In this document: piece by piece, positions 44,096 to 56,269 of the stretch
Layout: each line of letters opens with the position of its first letter
Position numbering within the stretch: position 1 is the stretch's first letter
Assembly (NCBI RefSeq): GCF_901709675.1
Contig: NC_051105.1
Span: forward strand, 12,510,604-12,574,603
Source: Syngnathus acus
Lineage: Eukaryota; Chordata; Actinopteri; Syngnathiformes; Syngnathidae
Length of the DNA: 64,000 nucleotides
Direction: 5' to 3'
Made by a program: the position numbers and the translations under genes
The notes under the pieces: model-generated
Databases searched by the model: none
What the model was told of the DNA's origin: nothing
What the model saw: the letters and a program-made list of their open reading frames with translations, nothing else

Positions 44096-44579
44096 CTGTT
44101 GGTGGTGAGCAGATATGTGTGATATAACAAAATAGAAAACAAAAAAATAGATTTTCACAGTCATCTGGCAACAAGTCCCGAATGTGTATGTCTCTGAAAT
44201 GCATCCAGATAAGCTTATATTCAAATATTCACACTGTATGCTGCAGTTTTGCCTCATCTATTTAAAGTTATACTTTGCAAACCCCCCAGGAAGGTAGAAA
44301 TCATTAAGGGGGAAAGTCACATTGCGAGTGATAAAGATTTTAAGCTTACAGTACAAGAATGCGATATACACTAGTGGGAAAACAATATACATATCTAAGT
44401 GAGTGGTGCTCACTCTAACTTATTTGCAAAAACCACACGGGAGACAGTATGCCCTTTTAGCACTTGCAAGTGGAGAAAACGTTCATCACTGTAGATACAG
44501 AGATGTTCGAACGCAGTCTGCCTTTGGTCGAGAGAAAGAGGGTGGGGGTGACAGGTTTGGTGAACCTGAACGTCTAGTG

Positions 44580-45898
44580 CAGGGGTGGGCAAACTACGGC
44601 CCGCGGGCCACATCCGGCCCACGGGACCGTTTAATCCGGCCCGCCAACCCTGAACAAATTGTATTATTAAACATTTTTTTTGGTCATTTTGCCTGCAATG
44701 ACTGCGTTTCCCCAGTAGATGGGGAACCGCTCGCCTGCGCATTTACTACCGGAAGCCGTGTCAGAAAGCTCGGTGCACACTCACAAGTGCGTGTACGTAC
44801 TCAGTAGTACGGACATGGCGCACTCGCGCTCTATTTGTATCAGTCCCGAATTTAGAGCGTGGGCTGTGACGACAGCATTCTTGTAATTCGCGCGCTGAGC
44901 TTTCAGATACAGTTTTACGCTAAAGCCACCCACAAACCTTCCCCTGGAATCCTTCTATTAAAATGTCCAAGGAAAAGCAAGGTGGACACAGTGCCGAGTG
45001 TTTAAAAAAGAGTGGCCAATTTGGCTCGACGTTCGCGACGTGACGTTCAGCCACATCAACATCAACCCGTCACAGATCGAGGTAAACGGACCAACACCTC
45101 GGATCTCTCCTAAGAATTGCCACAACAAATTTTACTCCAGACTATGACGCACTAGCAAAAAAGGGAGACCAACAACACTGTTCCACTGAAAATGAAGGGG
45201 AGGCTCTCAATTTTGTTGTAAAAAAATGCATTTTGAATATGATTTGTACACATAGCAGGGATTGAAACTAGCGACCATTCTCATTTTCAAACAATGCAGG
45301 ATGCTCAAGGACATTGATGCACCACCTGTTTGCGACTAATCTTAACCTGTAAAGTTCTTAAGGCTTACTGTAAGGAAGTGTTTCCCGTTTCCTCACCTCT
45401 GTTACCAGGTGTTTGTGAGTTAAAACTCTGCTCTGATTTTCAGATACCCCTCACCGTGTTGCCGTTTTGATTACTTTATTTGGATGTATGCTTTCACCAA
45501 TTCTTCAAGATGATATATTTGGTCAGAATGTTTGCCGTTTGATGTGATCTCATAAGATAAACATCTTTCATTAATCTGACCTGCAGGCACTGAAGTGATG
45601 GAGACTGTTATTCATAATAACAGTGTCGTATTTTATGAGAATCACTGATAGCAGTTTTTTAGTGAATTTTTTTTTTTTTTTTTTAATGCTGTTAATAAAT
45701 GCATTTGTTTTCAAAAAACTTGTTTGGAATATCCATGCTTTACTACCTACTAAAGGCCAAAATATTTTATGCAATGACCTTTACAGGTCGCTTATATTAC
45801 TTCACACAAACACTACGTCCATCTGCTCCTGGTTCGGCCCTCCGGTCCAAATTTAGAACCCAGTTCGGCCCGCGAGTCAAAAAGTTTGCCCACCCCTG
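44580..45898 (+). mobile_element. Internally deleted hAT transposon
   Basis: The ends CAGGGGTGGGCAAACTACGG and complement CAGGGGTGGGCAAACTTTTT lie inside an exact 8-bp duplication GTCTAGTG (44572-44579, 45899-45906). A transposase start remains (MSKEKQGGHSAECLKK from 44963) and is joined after a large deletion to the C-terminal dimerisation region (ISTTNFTPDYDALAKK near 45114-45160). The catalytic core is gone. A GTF2IRD2/ZBED-like hAT origin is likely. Confidence 0.85.
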
Positions 45899-46425
45899 GT
45901 CTAGTGAGATCAGAGCAGGGGGTGTTTTACGATCTAATGTAAACAGAAGAACTTTGATTGCTTCCTCTGCAGCTGGTCAACCAGGGCAGAGGATGCAAGC
46001 ACTTTATTTTACTGTGTTGAGAGAACAGGACAAGTTTGGTTAATCATTATAGTCTACATTCCAACATAATCATACGATCAAAATAATATATCAACACTAA
46101 CGAATGAGTTTAGTCTTGAATTCCAAACCACTTGGGTTTGAACTGATAAAGGACAAACATTTAAAGTAGGTGCAGTTCTAATTATCCGAAACAGAACTAG
46201 TTGACAGCAGAACAACAATGACCTCCTTCTTAGTCATCAATGACTCTTGTGATATCGCTTGAGATCTAAGCGCACGTCTTATGCCTTCTTGTACCCTTTC
46301 TCTGTCGTCGGGTCTTTGAGGTTTGTAGTACCCATACTCAGAAGACGCCCGTGGTGAGTTACTGCGTTGACCAACTTCGACTAAATTGCTTCATCGCATC
46401 TGTAGGAATACTGAAAAGCAGCGCG

Positions 46426-46856
46426 ATGGGCAACTGTTGCAGCAAGGAGTCCCAACCAGAGCAGATCAGCGAGCAAAGTCGCTTACTGCACCCGACCCAG
46501 CAGGACCACGTCTATGACAATGTGGAGCAAGTGAGCAACCAGGCCATTGCCGTCGCTCAGGATTTTTGTCCAGATGAAGAAGAGGAGGATGGTCGGAGGA
46601 TGGTCATCAGCAAGAAGAATGTCCAAGCTCGGAGCTTTCACAAAGAGGAGCCTGCGATTCTTATCCCACCCGGCACAAACGTCGTCGCCGACTCGGCGGA
46701 TGTGACCTGGCCCAACGAAACATTGTGGAAAATGCAACCCTTGAGGGTCAGAGGCTCCTCCAGCCAGAAAATTGCTGGTCTGATTCCACAGGAACAGACT
46801 ACGTCTGTTGTGAGAATGTGTCCTATGACCCGTGGTTGTCAAACGTCCCGGGTCAA
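46426..46856 (+). CDS. Candidate first coding exon, N-terminally lipidated protein
   Basis: The ATG at 46426 gives MGNCCSKESQPE, an ideal N-myristoylation site (G2) with adjacent cysteines for palmitoylation, suggesting a membrane-tethered protein. It continues with DHVYDNVEQVSNQ, an acidic run PDEEEEDGRR and polar sequence. The exon likely ends at a strong donor CAA|GTGAGT at 46856; read straight on, the frame stops at 46860. In the last 130 nt another frame (IVENATLEGQ, CWSDSTGTDYVCCENVSYDP) looks more protein-like, so one indel or a mis-set frame is possible. Upstream, GTG|GTGAGT (46353) and TCTGTAG (46405) could bound a 52-nt 5' intron, which is short for a vertebrate. Family not recognised. 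Confidence 0.4.
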
Positions 46857-47162
46857 GTGAGTGAGGACAATATTGTCACAAAAACACAGGGTCATAACTT
46901 CCACACGAGGATTGGAAGTTCTACAGCATGAGCTGTCTCGCCTCCTCGCCCGCATAACACGATCCTACTCAATCCCTCCCCGTCTCGCAATACCTGCAAT
47001 CATTGTTTCTCTCACGGGAAATACACTTCTCACATGTACCCATAATATAATGAAACAAACATTCAAATACACACTTAAAACATTGCACATATATTATAAA
47101 GATGAACACTGAGCAAACAGGAATAACTATGTCTTTGACCTATTTCTGTATTTATTAACTTA

Positions 47163-48020
47163 CCGTATTTTCCGCCCTAAAAGGCGCACCTAAAAACCTA
47201 AAATTTTCTCAAAAGCCGACAGTGCGCCTTATAGGCCAGTGCGCCTTATATATGGATCAATTGATGAATTTGTTGATCCATACTGGTTGTACACAGTGCT
47301 CTGCCAAAATGTTTCAGTACGTTTTAGTACGACTAGTAAATTACAAGGTCGCATCGCTGCCCAACATTACGGCAACTGTAGTCAGGGGGCGTCACCGAAT
47401 AGCTGTTGTACCCGCGAGGCTATTTCATTTAAAAATAGGCTGCTCTGTTAATGTTTCGAGTAAATCTACGGATCGATATGGAAGGGAAACATAGGTAAGT
47501 AGTACCAATGCGTTAGATCGAACTTTAGTCAGTTCCGATCATTTTATAGGAGATCGTTTGAGAAACGCGATTGTTTACACTTTGCTGAGGCTCATGGGAG
47601 ATTGCGAGCTGAGGCTCGTGAGACTTTGCGGATGGCTAATGCTATTGCGATAGCTGCTATACGTACCAGGCTATTTCATGTGAAAATAGGCTGCTCTGTT
47701 AATGTTTCGAGTAAATCTACGGATCGATATGGAAGGGAAACATAGGTAAGTAGTACCAATGCGTTAGATCGAACTTTAGTCAGTTCTGATCATTTTATAG
47801 GAGATCGTTTGAGAAACGCGATTGTTTACAGAGGGCTCGTTGGTTATTGGCTAGTGGATGCATACCGCAACCCTAGTCAACCTCAGTTTGATGCAGTATA
47901 GCTTCTATTTTATGCGCCTTATAATCCGGTGCGCCTTATATATGGACAAAGTTTTAAAATGGGCCGTTCATTGAAGGTGCGCCTTATAACCCGGTGCGCC
48001 TTTTAGGGCGGAAAATACGG
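47163..48020. mobile_element. CCGTATTTTCCG-family MITE, long version (858 bp)
   Basis: The ends CCGTATTTTCCGCCCTAAAA and complement are flanked by TA (47161-47162, 48021-48022). It shares its interior with 39841-40705. It also contains an internal tandem duplication of about 250 bp (AATAGGCTGCTCTGTTAATG at 47436 and 47688). Confidence 0.82.
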
Positions 48021-48022
48021 TA

Positions 48023-48519
48023 AATTATCAGGGCTGCATATGGAAGAACCACACAAGAGACGGTATAAATGATGCTCCCGCGGCAATTGTATTTACTCTC
48101 AACAAGTAAGGTGGGGTGTGCAGAACATGTCTACCTTATGAAAGCTTTAGCTGGCGTCGTCTCTGCAAACTGGTTCCAGCAAAGGTGGTCTTATCTCTTT
48201 ATCTTCACAACGGTCAGCTACAGATGTTTACACTCCCAGGTGGAGTACAACTCAAGTTTAGAGCAAGCACAGGCAGAATTAACAGTTCTAAGTCAGCACT
48301 TCAAAATAATCATAAGCTCAAAATACAATGTCAACCCTATCACACATCTTTGGCCTTTTGGGAGCAGGGTGGGAAGTATCTCATTTGCCTTTAAAGACAC
48401 CGTACCAAAACGGCTTGCGCCAAGCCGCTCCTCAGCCTGTGATGCTATGATGATGAGGAATTCAGACAAAAGCTTTGCTGTTCCAGTTTATATAGACCAC
48501 AACTGAATGAAGCCCAAAC
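48023..48519. other. Spacer with an unassigned open frame
   Basis: A 145-codon plus-strand frame (48069-48506) and an overlapping one have no recognised domain. A short similarity of 48050-48075 to 44435-44460 (ACCACACRRGAGACRGTAT) hints at a dispersed repeat rather than a gene. Confidence 0.3.
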
Positions 48520-49870
48520 TTTCCTATCCCCAGCCACTCTGTCCATCTTATACCTGGCGATTATACGCTCCATCCTGCCCTCACTTGTGTACACAACCTC
48601 ATGATACTTGAACACCTCCACTTTGACCAGGATCTCATCCCCGAGAGGGCATTTCACCCTTTTCTGACGGAAGACCATGAGCTCAGATTTGGAGGTGCTG
48701 ATTTTGAACTTTTCTGAACCACGCCGGTGAGAGCTGGAGATCATGGCTTGAAGAAGCCACCAGCACCACATAATCAGCAAAAAGCAGAGATGCGATACTG
48801 ACGTCACCAAACTCAACACCTCGGTTGCACCTAGAAATTCTGTTCATAAAAGTTATGTGTCAAAGTTCTTAGAAAGGAGTCCCACTCACCCGGTCTGGCA
48901 ATCCAAAGGCACAGTCCCCGATGTCCATGCAATGTTGCAGAGGCTTGTCAAACCAGTACATCCTCACAACATCCAAAGCTTTTAGGAACTTCATCCCTAA
49001 CCCTAATCCTAACCTCCGGCCTAGTCACCGAGGAGCTATTTAACCACCTCTGTGACTTTAACCCCAGAGATGGGAGAATCTACCTCAAAATCTCCAGGCT
49101 CTGCTTTCTCACTGGAAGGCGTGTTGATGGAACTGAGGAGGTCTTCCACGTATTCTACCCACTGACTCACAACGTTCCGAGTCGAGGTCCCAGCACCCAA
49201 TCTCGACTATACACTGTGTTAATGGTGCACTGCTTCCCTCTGCTGAGACATCGGATAGTGGACCAGAATTTCTTCAAAGCCGTCTGGTCGTTTTCTATAG
49301 TCACACAAAATTCCTTCCACACCTTGGTATTTGCTTCAGCAACAGTCGAAGCTGCGTTCTGCTTGCCTCCGGAGTCCCACAGGACAAAAAAGGCTTGATA
49401 GCACGCTTTATTCAGCTTAACGGCATCCCTTACCACAGGTGTCCATCAGCAGGTTCAGGCGTTCTCACCACCTTACGACCACAGCTCCAATTGGCAGACT
49501 CAACAATGGAAGCACGCAATGGTCTATTCAGGCTCTATTTCCTCCGCCGACCCCGGGTCGTGGGCAAACTTCTGCCAGAGAAACTCTTTCTGATAAGGGA
49601 TTCTGCACAAAGTTACCAGCACACCCTCACAATATGTTTGTGTCTGCCTGGTCGGACCGGCAGCTCCCCCCAGCATCTGAGCCAACACAGCACCAGGTGG
49701 TAATCAGTTCAAAGCGCCGCTCCTCCCTTTATACGAGTGTCCAAAACATGCGGCCGCAAATCTGATGACACAATTACAAAGTCGATCATCGAACTGCGGC
49801 CTAGGGTGTGCTGGTACCAAGTGCACAGCACAGACGTCCAGTAACAGAAAACCACTCGGGGGTGGGGGGT
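48520..49870 (-). pseudogene. Decayed Rex3-like LINE
   Basis: Minus-strand fragments keep the Rex3 order: endonuclease piece [19 protein letters not shown] and [13 protein letters not shown] (about 49840-49710), linker VRDAVKLNKACYQAFFVLWD and RGKQCTINTVYSRD (49436-49167), and late reverse transcriptase STSKSELMVFRQKRVKCPLG and YTSEGRMERI (about 48700-48560). Large deletions and many stops are present. It is clearly older than the copy at 26-29.5 kb. Confidence 0.75.
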
Positions 49871-49944
49871 GTTCCTCCCATCCTTTGCTTCTCTATGGCA
49901 TCCGTCTGTCTCGAGAGACAATGGTAGCGCCATGGAGCATGGAA

Positions 49945-52900
49945 TCACTGGAGTAAAGTACAGCGTCTTGAGTGGCTCAGCAGTCCGATTCTAGCATGAC
50001 AGTCTCTCCCACAAGCCGGACATACGAATTGAGTTGGTCGCTCTTGGGCCTGAGCTTCCTGTCTCTGTTTCCTGCGTTCACGCTTGCTTTCCAAATGCTG
50101 GATTCTTTTTTCCTCGCCTTTCCTGACTCCTTCATGAATGACTTGGCGCCAGGACTTACGATCCATCGCTTGAAGTTCCCAATTTTTTGTGTCGATACCT
50201 GTAAGGACCATGTCTCTTTTACACGCATCCTTAAAGCGCAGCATTGGACGACCCCCTCAGGCGATGTCCTGAAGCGAGCTCAGCGTAGAGTAAATCTTTT
50301 GGGATCCTTCCATCATTCATGCGGCGCACATGTCCAAGCCATCTCATTCGACGTTGACAAAGCAGGAGATGCATACTGAGGGAACCAGCCTTTTCCAGCA
50401 CCGAAGTGTTCGTGACGCGCTCTTGCCAAGTGATGTCCAGAATCCGACGTAGACACCGGATGTGAAACCTTTCCAGTCGGTCCTCTTGGCGAGCATAGGT
50501 GGTCCATGACTCACTACCGTACAGCAATGTTCCGAGGACGCAAGCCTGGTAGACTTTGAGCTTGGTGTTCACTGTGAGTTTTTGGTTACCCCATACTCGC
50601 TTGTGAAGCTTAGCCATAACAGCTGAGGATTTGCCTATGCGCCTTGAGATTTCGGCATCCAGTGACAAATTGCTGGCGACCGTTGAGCCCAGGTAGACAT
50701 ATTCATCCACATTCCACAACCTCAAGCTGATTGTTTTCGACACTGATTGACGGTGGTACCTGTATGTTCTGACCCATGACTTTGGTCTTGGTGATGTTCT
50801 TCGACAATCCAAATGCTTTACAAGCATTAGTAAAACTGTCCATCAATTGTTGAAGATCACTCTCTGTGTGTGCGACTAAGGCTGCATCGTCTGCAAACAA
50901 CAGTTCCCGTACTAAAAAGGTGCGGACCTTGGATTTACTCTTTAGGCGAGATAGGTTGAACAACTTTCCGTCACTCCTAGTATGAAGATAGACGCCTTCT
51001 TCAGAATGACTGAATGCCAACTTGAGCATTTGTGAAAAGAATATTCCAAATAATGTTGGAGCCAGAGTACACCCCTGTTTCACCCCATTCTTTGTGGTGA
51101 ATGGTTCCGATGATGTGCCGTCGAAGTTAACGGTGCACTGCGTATCTTCATGGAAGGAGGTTGTGATGCTGAGCAACTGCGGAGGACAGCCAATCTTCTT
51201 CAGTATTTGGAATAAACCACTTCGGCTCACCGAATCAAAAGCTTTAGTAAGATCAATGAATGCAATATGAAGTGGAACTCGTTGTTCTCGACATTTTTCC
51301 TGTAGCTGGCGCAATGAGAAGATCATGTCGACTGTAGATCTTTCTTTTCTGAATCCACACGGGCAAAGACCTTGCCAACTACGTTCAGTAGAGAGATACC
51401 ACGGTAACTATCACAACTACTACGATCTCCCTTGTTCTTGTACAGTGTAACAATCTCGGCGTCCTTCATATCCTGTGGTACTTTGCCGTCTCTCCAACAC
51501 CAACACAGGAGTTCATGGAGTGGTTTCAGAAGCGCTGGTTTTCCGCACTTGATTAGCTCAGGAGGTATTCCATCCGCACCAGGAGACTTCCGACATGCTA
51601 GAGCATCAATGGCCTCGCTGAGCTCATCTAAGGTTGGTTCATAGTCTAACTCGTCCATCACAGGAAGGTCTTGTAACGTACTGATTGCGTCTTGCGAAAC
51701 TGGCGATGGATTGGCATACAAGTCGAGGTAGTATTCTACCCATCTCGCTAGCTGTTTGCTTTTGTCAATGATAACTTCACCAGTCTTGGATTTTATGGGC
51801 GCATATTTCTTCACTAATTTTCCAGTAGCTTGTTTGATGCCTTCGTACATTGCCCTGACGTTGCCATTAGTTGAGGCATGTTGAATGGTTTCTGACAGCT
51901 GGAGCCAATAGTCATTCGCGCAGCGGCGGGCTGTTCTCTGGACGGTACCCCGTGCAGACTTCAGTTCCTGCAAGTTTTTTGTAGATGGGTGCTGCTTGTA
52001 CTTGCAGAATGCTTTGCGTTTGACATCAAGGACTGACTCCATTTCGGCAATGTTCGCCTCAAACCAGTCTGTGTTATTGCGTTTCTTCTTACCATAGGTC
52101 AGAGTTGCTTCCGTCTGAATGGTAGTGCGGATAAACTTCCACCTGTCTTCAGCACATTCTCGATAGTCATTTGACAGCGTGTTTTCCAGTCTTGCGATAA
52201 ACTCGGCGTTCTTGTTTACACAGCTTGTCTTGCCGATATTGATGCGTGGCTGACACTTTGATTTCGAATGATAAAACCTCTTGAGCTTAAGATTCAATTT
52301 GCTCACAATCAATGAGTGGTCAGTGTCGCAGTCGGCGCTGTGGTAAGCTCTCGTGTTGCAGATGCTATTCAAAGAGTTACGTCGAGTGACGGCAAGGTCA
52401 AGTTGATGCCAGTGTTTTGATCTCGGATGTCTCCAAGACACTTTGCGACATGCCTTGTTTTGAAAGTAGGTGTTGGTCACGCACAAGTTGTAAACAGAGC
52501 ATAGTTCTAGAAGCCTTTGACCATTTTCATTCATCTTTCCAACGCCGTGAGATCCTAATACTTCTGGCCATGACACCTGGTCCGCACCCACCCTCGCATT
52601 GAAGTCACCAAGAACATAAAGGTGCTCAGATACAGGGATTGCACTCAGGATGGAATCTAAAGATTCATAGAAACTGTCTTTTGTTTCTGCTGTAGCCTGT
52701 AGCGTTGGGGCGTAAACACAGATGATGTTAGCTGGACCTTTGGTGGTTGAAAGACGCATTTTTAGAATTTTTTCCGTGCCATTGGTAGGAGGTTCGATCA
52801 TTTCGATTAAGTGATTCTTCACGGCGAAGCCCACTCCATGTTCCTTTGGTTGATCATCATCTTTTCCTTGCCAGAAAAAGGTATAGTGCTTTTCCTTCAA

Positions 52901-53085
52901 TGATCCACTTCCAGACAGTCGTGTTTCCTGTAGAGCAGCAATGTCTATATTGAGCCTGTACAGTTCGCGATCAATCACCGCCGTCTTTCGAATGTCTTTT
53001 ACTGCTTGAAGATCTTCAGTCAGACCGGGTCTCATAGTCCGTACATTCCAGGTACCCAGTTTGAGAGCTGGTAAAATCCTTTGCT
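49945..53085 (-). mobile_element. Non-LTR retrotransposon with C-terminal zinc finger, lightly damaged
   Basis: A 570-codon frame (53035-51323, extending upstream in frame to LGTWNVRTM at about 53070) holds an apurinic-type endonuclease (AALQETRLSGSG, VLGDFNARVGADQ, DTDHSLIVSKL) and the start of the reverse transcriptase (RKSPGADGIPPELIK, DSYRGISLLNVVGKVFARV). After frameshifts: FIDLTKAFDSVSR, NGVKQGCTLAPTLFGIFF, ELLFADDAALVAHTESDLQ (51326-50703), YVYLGSTVASNLSLDAEISR with LLYGSESWTTYARQ (50827-50231), and a C2H2-like finger FVCPACGRDCHARIGLLSHS (50244-49945). Clade uncertain (RTE/I-like). About three frameshifts separate it from an intact protein. The related family at 59649 is on the other strand. 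Confidence 0.82.
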
Positions 53086-53216
53086 TAGGAGGTCAAGAAT
53101 AAAGTGACATTTAGTTTTTGTTTTAAAGGTTTGAAAAGCAAAAACAAAACTGTTGTTTTGTTTTCCCATGTTTTACACAGAGTAAGAGGGCGAAAAATGT
53201 GACATTTGGGATAGTC

Positions 53217-53338
53217 CGGCACGTATTACTTGCTTTTACATTAATTCCTATGGGAAATGTTGCTTCTACTTACAAATGTTTCTACTTACAAACCCGATCG
53301 CGAAACCAATTAAGTTCGTAAGTAGTGGTACCACGGTA
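53217..53338. repeat. MITE end fragment, GTGGTACC/TACTTAC family
   Basis: TTCGTAAGTAGTGGTACCAC and TTCTACTTACAAATGTTTCT match, in inverse, the end at 32167. Only one end is present here. Confidence 0.45.
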
Positions 53339-53412
53339 TATCACTTATCAATTTCCATCCATCCATCCATCCGTCTGTCCGTCCATCCATCCATCTGTTA
53401 CCTCACAATCCT

Positions 53413-53722
53413 TAAAGTTAAAGTTAAAGTCCCAATGATCATCACACACACATCTGGGTGTGGTGAAATTTGTCCTCTGCATTTAACCCATCCCCGTGTG
53501 ATCTTAATCCATCCCCTGGGGGAGAGGGGAGCAGTGAGCAGCAGCGGTGCCGCGCTCGGGAATCATTTGGTGATCTAACCCCCCAATTCCAACCCTTAAT
53601 GCTGAGTGCCAAGCAGGGAGGCAATGGGTCCCATTTTTATAGTCTTTGGTATGACTCGGCCGGGGTTTGAACCCACAACCTTCCAGTCTCAGGGCGGACA
53701 CTCTACCACTAGGCCACTGAGC
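53413..53722 (-). repeat. tRNA-derived SINE, copy 4
   Basis: Same family as 1001-1318, reverse orientation. The tail has three TTAAAG-type units. The internal promoter boxes are intact except one change near the B-box flank (ACTCGGCC for ACCCGGCC). Confidence 0.85.
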
Positions 53723-53964
53723 ACATAATATGGCTTAATATGTTGTTACAAGTTGTAATTATGTTGTAACTTACAACTGTAATTGAAACACATAATGACA
53801 CCCTTGTTTTGCGTTTCCTTCCCGAATCCACTGAGAGGGTGCTTAAGACCTGTGTGCCAAAACCTCCATTATTGCCATTTCATTATTGCCAATAACATTA
53901 TCCTGATCATTGAACACTCACAAGAAAAATGAAGATATTTGACTAATTGGCCCCAGGAGTGGAT

Positions 53965-53986
53965 CTTTGTGTGAGTGTTTGTGTGT

Positions 53987-54028
<42 letters not shown>

Positions 54029-54092
54029 GTGTGTGTATGTGAGTGTGTGCGTGTGTGTGCATGCGTGTGTGTGTGTGTGTGTGTGTGGGTGG
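53965..54092. repeat. (TG)n microsatellite, about 125 bp
   Basis: A long, slightly interrupted TG tract. Open frames on both strands across it are artefacts. Confidence 0.9.
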
Positions 54093-54597
54093 TTGGGGGT
54101 GGTGGCTTTATATGTATGTTCTTTGTTGCTTTGTTTATTTGTGTCTTGTCTCACTTGTTGGCAGTCAGAATAAAGACGTGTTTCTTCCACCACAACAGAA
54201 AAAAACATTTGAAACAATTCCAAATCCTGTTTTAATAGATTTGTCCCAGTGTCAGTGGCTGCTTTGTAAAAAAAACCCTGTTCTTAATATTTTCTAAACT
54301 TCCTTTCATTTCTGAAATACAGACATGATTAGGAATGAACATTTACCGTATTTTTCGGACTAAAAGTCGCTCCGGAATATAGGTCGCATTAGCCATAAAA
54401 TGCACAATAACGTGAAAAAAAACATATATAAGTCGCTCCGGAGTATAAATTTCATTTTGGGGGAAATTTATTTGACAAAATCCAACACCAATAACAGGCA
54501 TGAACGAGCAACAACAGGCTAAATGATAGGTATGCTAACGTGACATAAACACAAACGAAGAGCTGAGAACGGGCCTGACGTAACATTCAGAGTTATT

Positions 54598-55020
54598 CAA
54601 ATAACTATTACATAAATAACACTTTCATAAAACCATCTGTGTCACTCCAATTCATTAAATCCATCGATCGTCCTTTATGTCAACAATGCCGGCCGGGTGC
54701 GCGCCGCTGACGGCGGTTGCACTTCAAAATGTTCCACAGGCCCATATACCGATATATGAATTATATATCAAATAACTATTATATAAGCAATAATATTATC
54801 AAACCATCTGTGTCACTCCAAATCATTAAATCCATCGATCGTCCTTTATGTCAACAATGCCGGCCGGGTGCGCGCAGCTGACGGCGCTTGCACTTCAAAA
54901 TATTCCACAGGCCCATATAACGATATATAAATTATATATCAAATAACTATTATATAAGCAATGATATTATCAAACCATCTGTGTCACTCCAAATCATTAA
55001 ATCCATCGATCAAATTCCTC
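54598..55020. repeat. Tandem array, 171-bp period, about 2.5 units
   Basis: CAAATAACTATTA starts at 54598, 54769 and 54940. Each unit contains TGTGTCACTCCAAATCATTA, TCCATCGATC, a GC-rich block GCCGGCCGGGTGCGCGC and CACTTCAAAAT, followed by CCACAGGCCCATAT. The third unit breaks off around 55010. Confidence 0.85.
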
Positions 55021-55348
55021 GTCCTTTGTCAACAACGCCGCGCGTGCGCCCTGACGTCAGCATCGTCGTTATTCCACAGATCTAGTATATAACTATATTG
55101 TAGCGTTAACAAAGTACAAGGAAAGACGTGGGTTTGGTAAACGGCTCTTTATTTAACAAAACAAAAGTTCAACGAGCCAACAACTATTGAACTGTAACGA
55201 TAAAAACATATACAAGTTGCTACACGAAATAAAATATATCAAATAACTATAACATAAATAGTTAACCGCCACACGGCCCCAAGCACCGGCGTTGAATTCC
55301 AGGCGTGTGGCGGCGTGGACTTCCATCCCAGGAGGTAGCACTTCAAGC

Positions 55349-55518
55349 CACGGAGGTGAAAGAGAGCTCCGTAGAGTAGGACCGGGCGTGCGTAAAAGCT
55401 ATGTCCGAGCCCCATCCACCGTCACTGGACAGCCACCCGGCCGAGCGCCAGCCCCCGACTTCAATCCACGGAGGTGAAAGAGAGCTCCGTAGAGTAGGAC
55501 CGGGCGTGCGTAAAAGCC
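55349..55518. repeat. Tandem pair, 118-bp period
   Basis: CACGGAGGTGAAAGAGAGCT at 55349 and 55467, each followed by CCGTAGAGTAGGACCGGGCG. Confidence 0.8.
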
Positions 55519-55889
55519 ATAATAGTTTTTCAAACCTTCTGTGTCACTTCAAATCATTAAAACCTTCAAACTCTTCGTCCTCCGTGTCACAATCAAAGCC
55601 GCTAATGATGCTGGTAGTACGTGGGGCCCTTCGTCATCTTCGTCATCCCGTGATCGAATCTTTGTCCTTTATGTAAACAACCACCGCGACACTGACGTCA
55701 CTTGAAATTCAAATTACAATAATCCCTTGCTACATCGCGGTTGTTTTATCGCGGTTTCACCTTTTTCTTTTTGGGGAATTTTGGAAATTTGTGAGAAAAT
55801 CCACATATAAGTCGCTCCACAGTATAAGTCGCCCCCCCCACCCAAACTATGAAAAAAACTGCAACTTATAGTCCGAAAAATGCGTTATA

Positions 55890-56175
55890 TCAGAGGGACA
55901 GCTCAGGTGGGATGTTTTTGAGACAAAGTCAGAGAGGTGGGATTGAGATGGTTTGGACATGTGCTGAGGAGATATACAGTGCTCTGTATATACAGAGAAG
56001 TATGCTGAAGATGGAGCCACACCAGGCAAGAGGAGAAGAGGGAGGTCAAAGAGGAAGTTTTTGTATGTGGTGCGGGAGGACATACAGGTGGTTGGTGTCA
56101 GAGGAAGATACAGAGGACAGAGTAAGTTGGAAACGATCGATCTGCTGTGGCGACCCCTAACGGGAGGACCTGAAA
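55890..56175 (+). repeat. Non-LTR LINE 3'-end fragment
   Basis: Broken plus-strand frames resemble the reverse-transcriptase C-terminus WFGHVLRRYS, then KRRRGRSKRKFLYVV. They are followed by the ending CTGTGGCGACCCCTAACGGG and GAAAGAAGA. It has the look of a 5'-truncated LINE copy; clade not assigned. Confidence 0.5.
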
Positions 56176-56269
56176 GAAGATTCTGTAATACTGGAAAAGT
56201 TGTCCTTGAGTAACTTCAGTCCTTTTTAAATGTTAATTGTGTCCTTGTGATCTTTCAGTCTGGTTTTAA

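Larger units (their letters stand above)
54346..55885. mobile_element. Large CCGTATTTTTCGG-family MITE carrying tandem arrays
   Basis: Left end CCGTATTTTTCGGACTAAAA, right end AACTTATAGTCCGAAAAATG, with TA outside. Inner copies of AAGTCGCTCCGGAATATAGG type lie near both ends. The interior has grown by tandem duplication (171-bp array, 118-bp pair). It also contains a Tigger-end fragment (CAATAATCCCTTGCTACATC) at 55726-55790. Confidence 0.65.

Noticed and set aside
44403-44807. 134-codon frame near 44.4 kb
   Set aside because: It runs across the end of an hAT element and its 8-bp duplication, so it is not one gene.
53918-54297. Cysteine/valine-rich and histidine/threonine-rich frames
   Set aside because: They are translations of a (TG)n microsatellite.
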